NCBI GenBank assembly: GCA_007922195.1
Contig: ML681992.1
Span: 41,875,221 to 41,939,220 of the forward strand
Length of the DNA stretch: 64,000 bases
Source of the DNA: Podocnemis expansa
Taxonomy: Eukaryota; Chordata; Testudines; Podocnemididae
Reading direction: 5' to 3'
The translations under genes and the position numbers were made by a program. Under the pieces are notes generated by a model. That model was given only the letters and a program-made list of their open reading frames with translations. It made no database searches and was not told where the DNA came from. Positions within the stretch are counted from its first letter, which is position 1. Every line of letters starts with the position of its first letter. Below, piece by piece: positions 1-12,000 of this stretch.

Positions 1-531
1 ATGCCAGATTAAGTCGAGGCTTTAGAGGCTGCAGCCTTGTGTACTGGCCTAAAGTGGGCCCTGTGGCCCCCAAGAATCCGTCCCCATTCAGGCTGGCACA
101 GAACTGACCTGGTCCCCGCAGCTCAGGCTGGCCTGAAAAGTATATTCAGACAGGCCCCTATGACTCCTGTTGAGGCGGCCCACTTCTGGAGGATGCACTG
201 TACGCTGGCCCACCCTGCCACTGGGAGCTCTGCTGGGGCACAGCAGCCAGCCTGGGGACAGGGAAGGAGTGCCACAGACTGTAGTGTCTGGCCCCAGTGT
301 CTTGACCCACCCCGGGCTACCCAGTTGGTCCACCTCCAGCACCAAGTGCCAACCTCACACAGCTGGCTGGTCTGCAGAGTCGCCCGGGGGCTGGTGTGTC
401 CAAAGTGCCACCCCAGCCTGCCCTGAGGCTGGCTGCCATGGTGGGGAGGCGGATCCCTGTGCCCAGTGAGGGGGGCCTATAGAAGTGGGCAGTCTGGGCC
501 CTCATGGCCCCTTAATCCAGCCGTGCATCTG
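1..531. mobile_element. hAT-like non-autonomous DNA transposon, left edge at window boundary
   Basis: A GC-rich block opens with CCAGATTAAGTCGAGGC near base 4 and closes with the inverted counterpart CTTAATCCAGCCGTGCATCTG ending at 531. Read inwards from each end the two share GG/CAGATTAA..GGC. The left terminus seems to lack about ten bases, so it probably lies just outside the window, and the target-site duplication (TSD) cannot be checked. Short overlapping frames inside on both strands show no recognisable domain. A GC-rich interior is shared with the other hAT elements here. Confidence 0.5.
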
Positions 532-3029
532 GAGCCGTTAATATGCAGTTTATTACATGCAGCTTTGCTGTTAAGGATTGCATTTCAGCAATTTAACAAC
601 AGCACTGGAATGTTTTAAATTTGAGAAATTTCCAGGTGCTGGAGAATTTTAGAGGTTCCTAAGAACTTCCCAGGACAGTGATGTGGGGAGACAGGGACCA
701 ACAAGATAGAAAATAAATTCCAGCAAATACTAGAGTAGACAAGAAATGTACAAAAAAAGAAACAAAACCCCACATTACAAAATTGTAATGCAGAAGCATC
801 TCCTGAAGAGAAATTTATTAACAGAAGGGGTAGAGGGAGGTACTTTGGATCTCTAAAGGAATGGTTGGCAGAGCATAATGAAGTTCTGTTGAATGCTACT
901 GAAACTTTAAATAATAAGACCCTTAGATGACCATGGAGAGAATAGTAATTGCAGTTAAAGAATAAGCGCAAAAAAGCACCACGATAAGCTAAACTCAGAG
1001 ACAAGGATTAAAATCGGCTGAGTAATGTGTCATTTCGGGAAATAAATGAGAGACTCAAGGAAAAACAATGAGGAGTTAAAGGGAACATTTATGCACTTGT
1101 TAAAAATGTTAAGAGTATTGAACAGAATGAGCAGGCTGGTGTCATAAAAGGATTGGATATAACATTAAATAGGAAGTGAATAAAAGAATGGTCAGTTTGA
1201 TAATAAAGCATAGTTACAGCACTACAGCTCAGGCCAGTCACACCAGCAGGAACCATGGTAGTCAATTCAATTATGCAAGAGTGGTCAGGTAGTGACAACT
1301 TCCACCATTACGCTTTTGTCCCTGGGAATCTTTACTGCCATTCTGAAGGAAAATGGATCCTTTCCCCCAAAGAAATGATCTGAAATAATCAGTTGTAAAT
1401 GATGGCTATCAGCAGAAAGACAATCTGATTTGAATTATTTGACTATGGACAGGTTAGATTGCTTCTGAATGTACAAACTGGGAATGTGATTTAGATTCAG
1501 TTGCGTAAGGAATATTTAGAACTACACAATGGGTATTCAGCAAAATATTTTAAAGAAATGCAAATATAATTGTGTAATTGATGCAAGGATTTAAGGATCT
1601 AAACAAAGAGTCTTGGCTTGTAAAACCTCATTTTGTATCCCTAAAATGAATTCACTTTTAAAAAATTTCACTAAAAATCCATTTAACTTTTGCGTTCAAA
1701 ATTACAGAAACTGACAGACCCTTTCAGAACTGCTGCCAATGTTACCTGGTAATCTGTGTTAATTTTTATTTTGCTTCTAAAGCACAACACAAATAGCTGG
1801 CATTATCTGGCTTTGTTACCTGAATGTTTTTTATGAAATTCAGGTTTGTTTGTTTTTTTCTTCAAATAAGAACTAGAAAACATGGATGTGGCTGTGGCAT
1901 GGACAGCCAGAACAAAATAATAAGAAAAGACTATGGACCATTTTGTAGCAATGAAACAGCCACTGAAAGACCTGCAGGACGAGAATGAAAAAAAAAAATA
2001 ATTAAGAGATTGCACACCTCTGTAGTAACAGCAATGGGAGGGCATTGTTACAAGAACATCAGCATTAGAAACACCAAGTCTTAAGGTGGCTATGAGTGAT
2101 AATACAATCACATGGGTAGGGATACTTGGAAGCTCAGCACAAAACAGTTACATTTCATGTGAAAATGAATATGACTAAAACAATTTAATGGCAATAAAAG
2201 GGAAAGAGTTGCACTATAGATGGAAGGTATATTCCTTTGGAACATATACTGTAGTCAAGTGTAGCAGTATATCATAAAAGGGGTAAAAAGTGTATATCAT
2301 ACAAGGGCTAAAGCACATGTAAAGCATAGCAGCTCCAAAAAAGAGACACAATAAATTGTTTTCTTTTGCAGATGTCCGTGTCCTTTGGAAGAGGAATCAA
2401 CCCAGCACCAACAAGATTAGTGTATTTAGGAAATGGAGTATAGCAATGAACATGCTCATTCAAAAGTTCCATTTAAAAGCAATGTCAAGTAAATTACATC
2501 AGGAAACTTAAGGAAAAAACACCACGATATGGTAGAGTTATATAAATGGAATAAGAATGAATGTATTAAAATTAATGATTTTAATGAAAGATTGAAATGT
2601 CCTAGATTTGTAACAAATCCAAATAATGGCTTAGTGTTAAGGCTGCCAAGAAAATATTATTAATAATGTTTAGTTCATTAATGTGCCACGTGTTATTGAA
2701 CTTCATTGATCTGCAGTTACTGAGGTTTGTGGAAAGCACTTCATGGACAAAAAAGTAAACTTTTAACATTCATAAAGCTGCCAAGGTGAAGCAACAATGA
2801 AACTGCAAGGAGCTTGACACATACACTGAGCTGTTGGGGCCTGCTGTGTCACACTGAAACCTGGCTAATAGAGATGCTGAGGGAACAGGACCAAGCATTA
2901 AAAGCTAGAAGCAGAAATATTGCATTCATTACATGAGCAAGATTCTTAGCCAGCAATAGCCTTATAGAATATTGTATTTTGAAAATGAACCCAAAAAGAA
3001 CCCCCTGGTAAAGAATTTTAAACTATTTT
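532..3029. other. AT-rich stretch with no recognised gene or element
   Basis: Reading frames are short and rich in stops, and none shows a domain that I recognise. There is a local imperfect duplication around 2,255-2,310 (ATATCATA..GGGGTAAA-type units). No splice-site-bounded conserved exon was evident. Confidence 0.5.
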
Positions 3030-3950
3030 ATATGTATCTCATGAATGTGAGTGCCAATGTCAGGCCCACCTGTCAAGAAATAGGGCACAAACCCCAAGTT
3101 GGTTGTGAATCCTACAGTTAAACTTCACCAACCAAGTAACAAGTGTGAACACCACGAGCACTGAAACAGCCTAACCATGGAGTCACGTACAATTCCCTTG
3201 GGTACTGCAGTCTATCTTACTACACAGGGAAGCTTGCCTTTATGATACACAGTCCCTTACATTCAAATCCACAATAATATTTACTTTATTCTTATTTCCA
3301 AAGGACCAATCACTTATCCCAAGTCAATTGCTCCTTAGACCTCACATCAAAGATAATGCTTATAGCCAATCCTATAATAAAATAACTAAAGATGTATTAG
3401 GAATAGAAAAAGAAATGAGAGTAATTTACAAGGTTAAAACAGGTAGTCATACACACATCATGAGTAGCAGCATTAGGTTACAAATGGTAAGCAAGCTTTC
3501 TATATCCTTTAGAGCTAAGCAGCTTGGAAATCTATTTTTTATGCTTAGAAATAGTGCCATCTCCAAATTCCAGGCAGCATAGTGTTACAGTTGCTTCTGA
3601 TCAGGGATTTTTACTCCCATCCCCCAGAATTCAAAATGAAAGGACAAGTGTTTGGGCCTAACTTATCTGTATGAGGGTGGGGAAGAAGGGAAGTGCAATG
3701 AATGAAGTCTTTGTCATTTGTTGTTTCAGAACACAGTGACAGGTGGGCTTATTCTAAGCAAATTTGGGCTCGTCAGGAAGGCCAGCCACTTATAGTCTGA
3801 GACTTGCACTTTGGACTTCTTTTTGGGGTGACAAGGTGAGTAAAGAAGTCCAAAAAAAGAATTAAAAGACTCACAGAGTCGCCACTGGGGCAGCCTCCTG
3901 CAACTGTAGGTGTGGCTGACATCAGGGCCACATTTTGTGTTCATAGGTCC
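3030..3950 (-). mobile_element. Probable old LTR-element-like dispersed repeat (unclassified)
   Basis: The block around CCAAGTTGGTTGTGAATCC (about 3,097) through CTCCTTAGACCTCACATCAA and on to the GACTTCTTT / AAAGAAGTCC segment near 3,815-3,850 reads like a dispersed repeat I associate with turtle genomes. It is probably the antisense of an LTR-retrotransposon or endogenous-retrovirus-derived unit. No TG..CA boundaries, primer-binding site or protein domain could be defined. Family and strand are inferences from memory of similar sequence, so confidence is low. Confidence 0.3.
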
Positions 3951-4269
3951 TAGGCACTTTTACTCCGAAATATGCAAAAAGAGGGGTAAACACCAATTGA
4001 ATTACATTGATTGACATGATGCACTTTAAACTACTCTAATGCTAAACCACATGATTTTCCTTATTTTTCCTTATTTTTTCTGCTTTTTTTAATTTTTTCC
4101 CTCCTTTGTAGGCCCTAAAACTTACATTGGTGCCTAATGGGAAATCTGGCACTAGCTGACATGACGTCACACACACAAATCCAATGTGCATGCAGCATGA
4201 CTCACCCCTGCCCCAAATTCCCTCAGCCTCTGGTGCCTGAATGCTTCCCTGTGCTCAGTCGATATTAGC

Positions 4270-4430
4270 ACATGAGTGGTGGTGGGTATCCGGGGCCCCA
4301 GCAGCAGCCCCGACAGCTGGGCTTGGGGGCCAGTAGTGGCCCTGACAAGGGCATTGGAGGTTCAGTAGGGGGGTTGCGGGTCTAGTGGGAGACTGACTGC
4401 GAGGCTGGCAGGGGGGACTCCTTGTTTATT
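4270..4430. other. Short GC-rich island, unclassified
   Basis: A sharply bounded run rich in GGGGCCCC- and CAGCAGCCCC-type strings sits in AT-rich surroundings. The composition matches the interiors of the hAT elements in this window, but I could not find terminal inverted repeats (TIRs). It is most likely a transposon remnant. Confidence 0.3.
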
Positions 4431-6761
4431 CTTTAATAAAAAGATGGTTACCTTTTTTTGTCATCACAAAAGAAAAATTAAAAATTTGATACAAGAGAGG
4501 TAATGCTAATCAATGTAGGGTAAGAATGTGAGCAATGGTCCAATACCATGGTGTTAAAAGTAAAAGAACCTGAATGACAAAATCTGAAGTTGAACTGAGC
4601 TTTTCTGGATCTCAGAGAACTTGATGAAGAGTTTTCTCAGAACTGGATTAGGTGTTCTGGAGAAGCAGAGTGGAAAAGGTCTTAGGGGCAATACCAACTT
4701 AGACAATTTGCTGAGAAGTAAGAGATCTTGCCATTTACCCTATCAGCAACTTCTGTGAAAAAAGAAGCTTTTCTTCCTTTCCCATTGCCTATGGGGCAGC
4801 GGTCCAGCTGTTTTGAAATCATCCAATCCCCTCTAAAAACAATCAAAGGAACTGTATAGCAGCAGACTGATGGGGTACTATTAAAAAAAACTCCTAAATA
4901 TTAAAACCCTAAAAGGGAAATACCCCTGCAACTGCAACGCAGGAAAATTATTAATGAATTTTTTATGAAATTATTAACAAAGCAGAACTGGAGTTAAAAT
5001 AAAAAAAAAAGCTTTTGAAAACCCATGTTTAAAGGAAATAAGAAATATTGACATTGGAGGATCATGTCTTCCAAAATTCCCGCCCACCCTCACCAATAAA
5101 CGAAGGGATAACCTATTCTAATAAAAACACAAATATAAAAATGAAGAATTGCTAAATGTCAAGATTAAAGGCTTTTCTAGCTATTTATTGTAAATATGGA
5201 TAACGAATGAGCATAGATAAGGTAATGATTAAGCCAAAGCTTTGCCTGAAATGAATATGGTTTTGCCAGTCTTCTTTGATATAAATTGATGATTTGCTTA
5301 AATTGATAATATTGCTGGCATGATAAGTAGTGTGAGCTGAAAGACACAAGAAAGAGATAATGATAAAAAAAATCCGTTTTAGGGGGGAAGGCCCAGGAAC
5401 TGTGTAACAAACAGTTATGGCACCAAAACATCAAAAACAGCGAGAAAAAATACAAAAGTTGGGTAATTGAAGTTTTGGTATGCTTAACATCCAGAGTACA
5501 TAAAAGTCAAAGAGCTGATGTGTAGAAAGCAGATTGGATAGAGATTAAATGATCTGAAATGTAGAAATGTATAATAGACCTATGTGAATAAGGCCCATAT
5601 TGGAGAATCACTAGATCAGAAACTGAAGAAAAGGGACTGTAGGACCAGACCAGGAGATCAAAGAAGGCAAGGAAACAATTCCTGGGACCAATAAACATGT
5701 TTAATTGGGCATTTACCACTTCCATTTTGTCTGTCACTTCTGTCTGATATAAATTTATTTTCAGATACTGTAAGAAACAATAATTCTGTCTGAAATCGTA
5801 TAATGAAAGTGACTCATTTTCCCACATTAACTGCTCAACAAGACCAGACCGGCAGCCCTTCTGAAGAAGAAAAGGGTGGTGAAGCAACTACTTGGTATCC
5901 TAGAAGACTCTAGGGAATGGGACATTCAGACCAAGGAGACAGGAGAAAAAGAAGTCAAGCCATAACTGCCTCCAAAGTCAACAGAACTTCAGGGTTGTCA
6001 GATGTGTGAACTGCCAGTCCGTGATATCCTACTGGAAGCCTACATACTACTCCTGACTTTTGGGTACTTTCAATACAGTAGACAAACCATTCACAAAGCT
6101 CTAATTATTTTCCTTCAAGTAAAATACAGAAAAATACCAAAGTGGCTCAAGACTTTGTCCAAAATTGGAACTGAATGCAATCTTCTCTGAGTCATCAAAA
6201 AACAGATGTGCCAAAATAGAAAGGATGAATCCCTGACTCCACAGAAGTCAGTGGAGACAGGGTTTCACATTGAGACAACATTTATTCTCGCTGTCTGTTC
6301 CTCTTGTAGTGGGGGCGGGGGTGAAGGAAAGTAAAGGAAACAGGAGGTATTTTTGGACCAAATCTATTAAAAGATTAATAGTCATTTTTCTGACTAAACA
6401 AATACATTGAAATACACATCAAGACAAACTGCGAGATGCTTTATATTTACTCTGTCCTCAACAGACCTGATGACTACATGGGGGAGAAGGAAGTAAATTA
6501 ATGCAGCATGTTACCCATCATCATGAGTACCTTAGCTTATTCAAAATGTTTATCTAATCTTTTTGAGATTATGCCTTACTATATAACAATAACTATGTGA
6601 GATGGATAATTGACTGATTTTGAGTACCATTTAAACCTTAAAAGTATTTGCTAGTTTGAATGCTAAACAAATTATACAATCAAAGTTTGAAACAATGCAC
6701 TGGACCATTAACATAAAACATGCAACTAAGGCAATTAGTAAATAATTGGTAAAAAATGCAG
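4431..6761. other. AT-rich stretch, nothing recognised
   Basis: The longest frames here (about 126 codons on the minus strand at 5,507-5,887 and 92 codons at 5,177-5,455) have no recognisable motif and a composition expected of random AT-rich DNA. No transposon termini were found. Confidence 0.5.
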
Positions 6762-6769
6762 ATTAAGAG

Positions 6770-7228
6770 CAGGGCCAGCTCAAGGGGCTATAGTACCCTG
6801 AGCCAACTTCTGTTTTGGCTCTGGCCTCTGCTCTAGGCTGCTTTGCCCTGCCCCCAGGACAGAGAACAGCCAGCCCAGGGGCAGAGCGAGCCAGCCCAGA
6901 GCCCAGGCTCCACTCTCCCGTCCTTCCCCTGGGCTGCCTGTTCCTTGCCCTGGGAGTGGAGTGGGCTGGTCAGGGGGCTGGGCCCTGCTCTCTCACCCCA
7001 CCTCTGGACTGGCCCTCCCTGCCCCCAAGGAGGAACAGCCAGCCCAGAGGAAGGACAAGAGAGCAAACCCTGATCTCTGTTCCGCCCCTGGGCCAGTTGT
7101 TCCCTGTCGTGGGAGCGGGATGTGCCAGCAGAGAGCATGAGCTAATGGGTGCCAGCATGGCACCAGTGCACCTATGTTTTGGTGCCCCAAGCCTGTGCCT
7201 CACTGGCTTATGGGTAGAGCCAGCCCTG
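6770..7228. mobile_element. hAT non-autonomous element, 459 bp
   Basis: The TIRs are CAGGGCCAGCTCAAGG at the left and, reading inward from the right, CAGGGCTGGCTCTACCC. An 8 bp TSD flanks them: ATTAAGAG at 6,762-6,769 and ATTAAGAT at 7,229-7,236, 7 of 8 identical. The interior is GC-rich. It produces a 169-codon plus-strand frame and overlapping minus-strand frames with repeated PALG/SLPPG-like strings; these are compositional artefacts and not genes. CAGRG termini plus 8 bp duplications are the hallmark of the hAT superfamily. Confidence 0.8.
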
Positions 7229-7236
7229 ATTAAGAT

Positions 7237-8067
7237 GGAAGAAAAAAGACTCAATTCTATTTCCAAGACTGTCCAGCAAGCCACCAGCGACACTACACTT
7301 GGCCAGTGGAACTGTATATTTTAAGCATTACAGCATTGTTACAAAGTCATATTGTATGGCATTACCACAAGAACATGGTGTAGTTTCTTTCATTTTCTAT
7401 GTCCTGCCTTTCCAAATTAATCCATCTCTTTGTGTTACATTTGATCTTGTACCCAAAGTGTAGGAATATTGTGACTGCTATTTTATCTTAATAGATGACT
7501 AGTATTCAAGTAGAGAGGGACTTGGGGAAGTAGTATGGAAAAAAAGCCTGAATATTTGTTTAGATCTTAATATAGATTTTAACTAGTTTCATGGTCCTTT
7601 TCATTTTGCTTTCCATAAACATTCAGACACACAAATTTAAATTCACAGAATGGGAAAAAAGTTGTAAAAAGCTCAGAAGAAAACTTCCTATGAAATGTAT
7701 GATTGCATATCACAGTTTGGGATGTGTTTGTTGGCTACCAAATGTTACTTATTCTGTTCTCAAACTGATTGATCCTTGTAACTAATTAATCTATTGATGA
7801 CTTAAGTTTAGGGCCTTAGATGAAATAATTACATGTGTGTTTAGAATAAAGCTTGAGAACTGTCCTACTGAAATAAATGAGACCTACTCACATACTTGAC
7901 AGTAAGCATGAGCATACATATTCACAGAATCATGAGATAAATGATGTTCTTGTGTAATTATATCTTATTATATTATCAAAGGAGCAGAAATTTTGAATTA
8001 CAAATATTTGCAGTAAGTTATAAGAAAACAATCTAAAGAGTAAAAGCAAAGACACTAGAGAAATCTT
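7237..8067. other. AT-rich stretch, nothing recognised
   Basis: No reading frame longer than 64 codons and no element termini were found between the hAT copy and the CR1 element. Confidence 0.5.
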
Positions 8068-8138
8068 TGAAATCTAAGGGTGCTGAGGGAGCTGGCTGAT
8101 ATGATTGCAGAGCTGCTGGCCATTATCTTTGAAAACTC

Positions 8139-9462
8139 ATGGCGAATGGGGAAGGTCCCGGAGGACTGGAAGAAGGCAAATATAGTACCCATCTTCAAGA
8201 AGGGGAAAAAGGAGGATCCGGGGAACTAGAGACCAGCAGCTTCACCTCAATCTCTGGAAAAATCATGAGGCACATCCTCAAAGAATCCACCCTGAAAAAC
8301 TTGGAGGAAAATAGAGTGATCAGGAGCAGTCAGCAAAGATTCACCAAGGGTAAATCGTGCCTGACCAACCTGATTGCCTTCTATGATGAGGTGACTGGAT
8401 TTGTGGATGTAGGAATAGCTGTTGACATGATACACCTCTACTTTAGCAAGGCTTTTGATACAGTTTCACAAAGCATTCTTGTCGGCAAGTTAAGGAAGTA
8501 TGGGTTGGATGAGTGGACTGTAAGATGGAGAGAAAACTCGCTAGATCAATGGGCTCAAATGATAGGAATCAATGACACAATATCCAGCTGTCAACAAGTA
8601 ACAAGTGGAGTGCCCCAGGGGTCAGTCTTGGGGCCTGTTCTGTTCAACATCTTCATTAACGATTTTGATGATGGCATACATTGCACGCTCAGCAAGTTCA
8701 CAGATGACACCAAGCTGAGGGAATGGTAGACACGGTGGAGGGCAGGGATAGGATTCAAGAAGACTTAGACAAACTGGATCAGTGGGCCAAAAGAAATCTC
8801 ATGAGGTTCAGCAAGGAGAAGTGCAAAGTCTTGCACTTACGACGGAAAAACCCACACACTGCTACAGCCTGGGGACCGATCAGCTAAGCAGCAGCACTGT
8901 AGAAAAGGACCTGGGGTTTATGGTGGATGGGAAGCTGGCTATGTGTCAACAGTGTGCTCTTGTAGCCAAAAAGGCTAATAGCATATTGGGCTGTATCAAT
9001 AGAAGTGCTGCCAGCAGATCGAGGAATGTGATTATTCCCTTCTATTCAGCACTGGTGAGGCCCCATCTGGAGTATTATGATCAGTTTTGGTCTCCCCACT
9101 ACAGAAAGGATAGGGAAAAATTAGAAAGAGTCCAGTGGAGGTCAACGAAAATGATTAGAGGGCTGGGGCACATGATTTATGAGGAAAGACAGAAGGAACT
9201 AGGCTTATTTAGCCTGCAGAAGAGAAGACTGAGGGGAGATTTGATAGCAACCTTCAACTTCTTGAAGGGGTGCTCCCAAGAGAAGGGAGCTAGTCTGTTC
9301 TCAGTAGTAACAGAGAACAGAACAAAGAGCAATAGTTTCAAGTTACAGCTGTGGAGGTTGAGGCTGGATATTAGGAAAAAAAACTTTCTCACTAAGAGAG
9401 TGGTGAAGCACTGGAATGGGTTGCCTAGGGGTGGTGGAATCTCTCTCTTTGGTGATATTTAA
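8139..9462 (+). pseudogene. Decayed CR1 ORF2 reverse transcriptase
   Basis: Two open blocks (8,139-8,729 and 8,782-9,462) carry CR1 reverse transcriptase pieces. The first holds motif A as [15 protein letters not shown] (the usual LDFSKAFD catalytic aspartate is tyrosine), the motif B-like [20 protein letters not shown], and motif C as FTDDTKL. The second holds the C-terminal PHLEYYDQFWSPHYRKD and KLERVQWRSTKMIRGL region. The first ~40 codons of block one are out of the RT frame: the real frame reads [24 protein letters not shown] and hits a stop at about 8,227, so there is a frameshift near 8,230-8,270. Another stop at 8,729 and a frame change near 8,840-8,870 separate the blocks. The enzyme would be inactive. 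Confidence 0.9.
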
Positions 9463-9565
9463 GGTCTGGTTAGACAATACCCTGGCTGGGATGATTTAGT
9501 GACAGTGGTCCTGCTTTTAGCAAGGGGTTGGACTAGATGACTCATGAGGTCCCTTCCAACCTTAT

Positions 9566-9955
9566 GGCTATGTCTACACACAAAGTTTTATTTCGAAATA
9601 AGTCATTTTGAAATGACTTATTTCAAAATAAGGGAAAGCCTGCTGTCAAAACGGCTGTTATTTCAAAACAGTTATTTTGAAATAAGGCTGTCTGGACATG
9701 TTTCAAAACAGTTGTTTCGAAACAATGGTGTTGTTTTGAAACAACATGTCCAAACAGCCTTATTTTGAAATAACCATTTCAAAATAACAGCCGTTTTGAA
9801 ATAAATGGGGTTTAAGCTGTTTCAAAATGACGGTTCTTATTTCAAAATGATGGAGCCCATCATTTCAAAATAAGAAAACGTCGTGTGGACCTAATCTTTT
9901 TTATTTCGAAATAACCAGTGTTATTTTGAAATAAAAGAGATGCGTGGACATACCC
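9566..9955. mobile_element. MITE of TTATTTCGAAATAA type, 390 bp, inserted in the CR1 tail
   Basis: The TIRs are GGCTATGTCTACACACAAAG at the left and, read inward from the right, GGGTATGTCCACGCATCTC. Both continue into TTTTATTTCRAAATAA. The CR1 host sequence resumes exactly at each side, with 3 bp TAT (9,563-9,565) at the left and TAC (9,956-9,958) at the right, consistent with a 3 bp TSD carrying one change. Inside are many short palindromes of the TTATTTCGAAATAA, TTATTTTGAAATAA and GTTTCGAAACAA kind. A 3 bp duplication fits PIF/Harbinger-type elements, but no transposase is present to prove it. Confidence 0.85.
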
Positions 9956-9977
9956 TACGATTCTATGATTCTTTGAA

Positions 9978-11659
9978 AGATTACTAAATATGAAAACCTT
10001 GAGATGTTTCCCAACTTGTTCCCAACAATATAAGGATAGAATTAATCAAACAAATAGTTTGTTCAGAACTATTTGTTCAGATCTAACCAGAATATGTAAT
10101 GAAGACTTATAAATATTGTTAACTAGTAAAATATTTAAATTGCTCAGCGCTGTGGAAACTTGCTACAAAGCTAAGTGAAAGACTTCTGACAAATACCTTT
10201 AATTAAAACAAATAAATGAATAAAGCCTTAAATGCAGGAGAACACCTTTACACACGCGCGCGCACACACACACAATCAAGTTGCAGCTTTAGAGTGCATG
10301 ATGTCTTTGGAATGAAAAAGACTTCAGCACTGAGCTCTGTCTTTTCTGCTGACAAAACACTCTTTTATGGAGGGAAAGGTTAATTCTGAAATAAAAATAA
10401 TTTTTCACACCTGCTTGTAAATTTTACAATCTGATATGAATTCCAGCAATATTTTTCATTTCAAATCTTGGAGGTGGATTAATGATACCTGATCTCTATC
10501 ATCTCTATCATTGCCAGTGTTTCTTGAATCTTTCCACTAACTGGCATAAATAAAGACATAACAATTCAGTCAAATGTGTCATATCTATGATTCAATTTAG
10601 ATGCTTTTTGCAGCAGTTTTGATTGACATGTCAGGAATATTAAATGGGAGAGGGAGGCAGAAAGAATTTCACCTGATTCATAAAATGCCAAATTTTAATT
10701 TAAGGCACATATAGTGTATTTTAGGAAAAAATGTACACACAAATCTGTGCAAGGATTGTATGGTTAATATTTTAAAGACTGACTAGCTATTTTGGATGCT
10801 TCACCTCTGAGCATCTAACTTGAAGCACCTTTAAGCTACCTGGTTTTTAAAGGGCAGGTGCTCAGCACCAGGCCTTTTAAGGTATCTTAGCATAGGCAGT
10901 CAAAAGCATCAGTCAATTCTGAAAATTTTGACCACAAACTGAATATATATTGACAGCAGGATGATTTAGTAACACAGTCAATTAATGAAAGGCCCATGTT
11001 CCTCTGAAGGCCATATTCTTCCTCTGAAATTGCAAGGGCAACAGAGCAACATTGCCATAAGCAGAGAGCAACAGCCAATGCTTTATGAGGTGTGGCAAAC
11101 AAGTGTGGATAAAATAAAGTATGGGCCAAGCCTGAATCTCAAATCTTACTTTGTTCTGATTTTCTGCAGAAAGCAGCTACACCACCACTTTTATCTCCCA
11201 CTGAGACTCCAGCACTGAGCATTACAATCAGGGTGCATACATGCCACTGATTTGATTTTATTAGCGTAATAGGGTGTTTCTTGTCCTTCAGCTTTAGCAC
11301 TGCTCTAAAGAGTAAATTCACCAGTTTGTCAGGGATGTCTGGAATTGGTGTTTGGGTAGTTTAGTGAGAAACCTATAAAAACACCCAATCACATTGCAAA
11401 TGCTTAAGAAAAAAAAATATCAGTTGGCCAGGCTCTGCATGGGTGCATACCTAGGAGCAGCACATAAGAATCTTTTCTTCGTTTGAGCAGAATCCATAAA
11501 TGGAAGGGTAAACTGCAGTCTGTATGCACAGGAGAGTGCAGGAAACATTACCTCTTCATTGCACAAGGTTCATCCTTTTCCCTAAAGAGGAGGAAGCAGA
11601 TTCAACACTCTCACTTCTTAAACTCCACCCTGAGTGGCAAGACTAGTGCATTAGAAGTA
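9978..11659. other. AT-rich stretch with a short CA/CG repeat
   Basis: A mixed ACACACGCGCGCGCACACACAC run lies at about 10,252-10,275. Otherwise I see no gene or element; the reading frames of 77-80 codons near 10,887-11,218 overlap on both strands and look random. Confidence 0.5.
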
Positions 11660-11810
11660 GCAAACTGCAGAGGCATCACTGGCCAGGGGAGGGACCTGGG
11701 GCATGGGCCTAGGCCCCGCCCCTGGCCCGCAGGTCCCGCCCCCTGGCCAGGGCCAGGGCCAGGCACATGCCGCCGGGCCCCGGATTGCCCGCCGTGGCCG
11801 TGGGCAGCCG

Positions 11811-11990
11811 GGCCCCAGATCCCCGGCTGGGGACGGGGACGGAAGTGGCCGCAGGAGGCCAGGCCCTGCATCCCCAGCCGGGGATGGGGTCGTCGCTGCT
11901 GCGGGCGGCCAGGCCCTGGATCCCTGGCCGGGGATGGGGCCACAGCAGCCACCAGCAGCTGGGCCCCAGATCTCCAGCCCAATTGGGCTG
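11811..11990. repeat. ~50 bp minisatellite, about 3.5 units
   Basis: Successive units begin GGGCCCCAGATCCCCGGCTG, GGCCCTGCATCCCCAGCCGG, GGCCCTGGATCCCTGGCCGG and GGGCCCCAGATCTCCAGCCC, spaced about 50 bp apart. Each is followed by a GGGGATGGGG-like string, except that the last is cut short. The array lies wholly inside the hAT element at 11,668-12,060. Confidence 0.75.
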
Positions 11991-12000
11991 GAGATCTGGG
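11965..12000. repeat. 36 bp perfect palindrome
   Basis: The sequence from 11,965 to 12,000 equals its own reverse complement, centred on AATT at 11,981-11,984, with arms reading CCCAGATCTCCAGCCC and its complement. There is no spacer, so it could extrude as a cruciform. It sits at the right end of the minisatellite; the last repeat unit is in effect mirrored. Confidence 0.9.

Larger units (their letters stand above)
8068..9977 (+). mobile_element. CR1 LINE, 5'-truncated, 3' tail split by a MITE
   Basis: This CR1 retrotransposon starts inside the reverse transcriptase (a decayed LRELADMIAELLA reading at about 8,075) and runs through the C-terminal region and 3' UTR to a terminal ATTCTATGATTCT tail. 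The 3' UTR contains the CR1 signature GGTCCTGCTTTTAGCAAGG and GTCCCTTCCAACC at about 9,506-9,560. A 390 bp MITE (9,566-9,955) interrupts the tail; removing it rejoins CCAACCTTAT with GATTCTATGATTC. Severe 5' truncation is usual for CR1. The plus orientation is set by the coding region and the 3' tail. Confidence 0.92.

Noticed and set aside
4120..4440. PLE tail at GGACTCCTTGTTTATTC (4,409)
   Set aside because: Only about 12 bases match the tip and no further tail sequence lies on either side.
6815..7324. 169-codon plus-strand frame
   Set aside because: It spans a hAT element and its right TIR/TSD into AT-rich flank; the frame is compositional.
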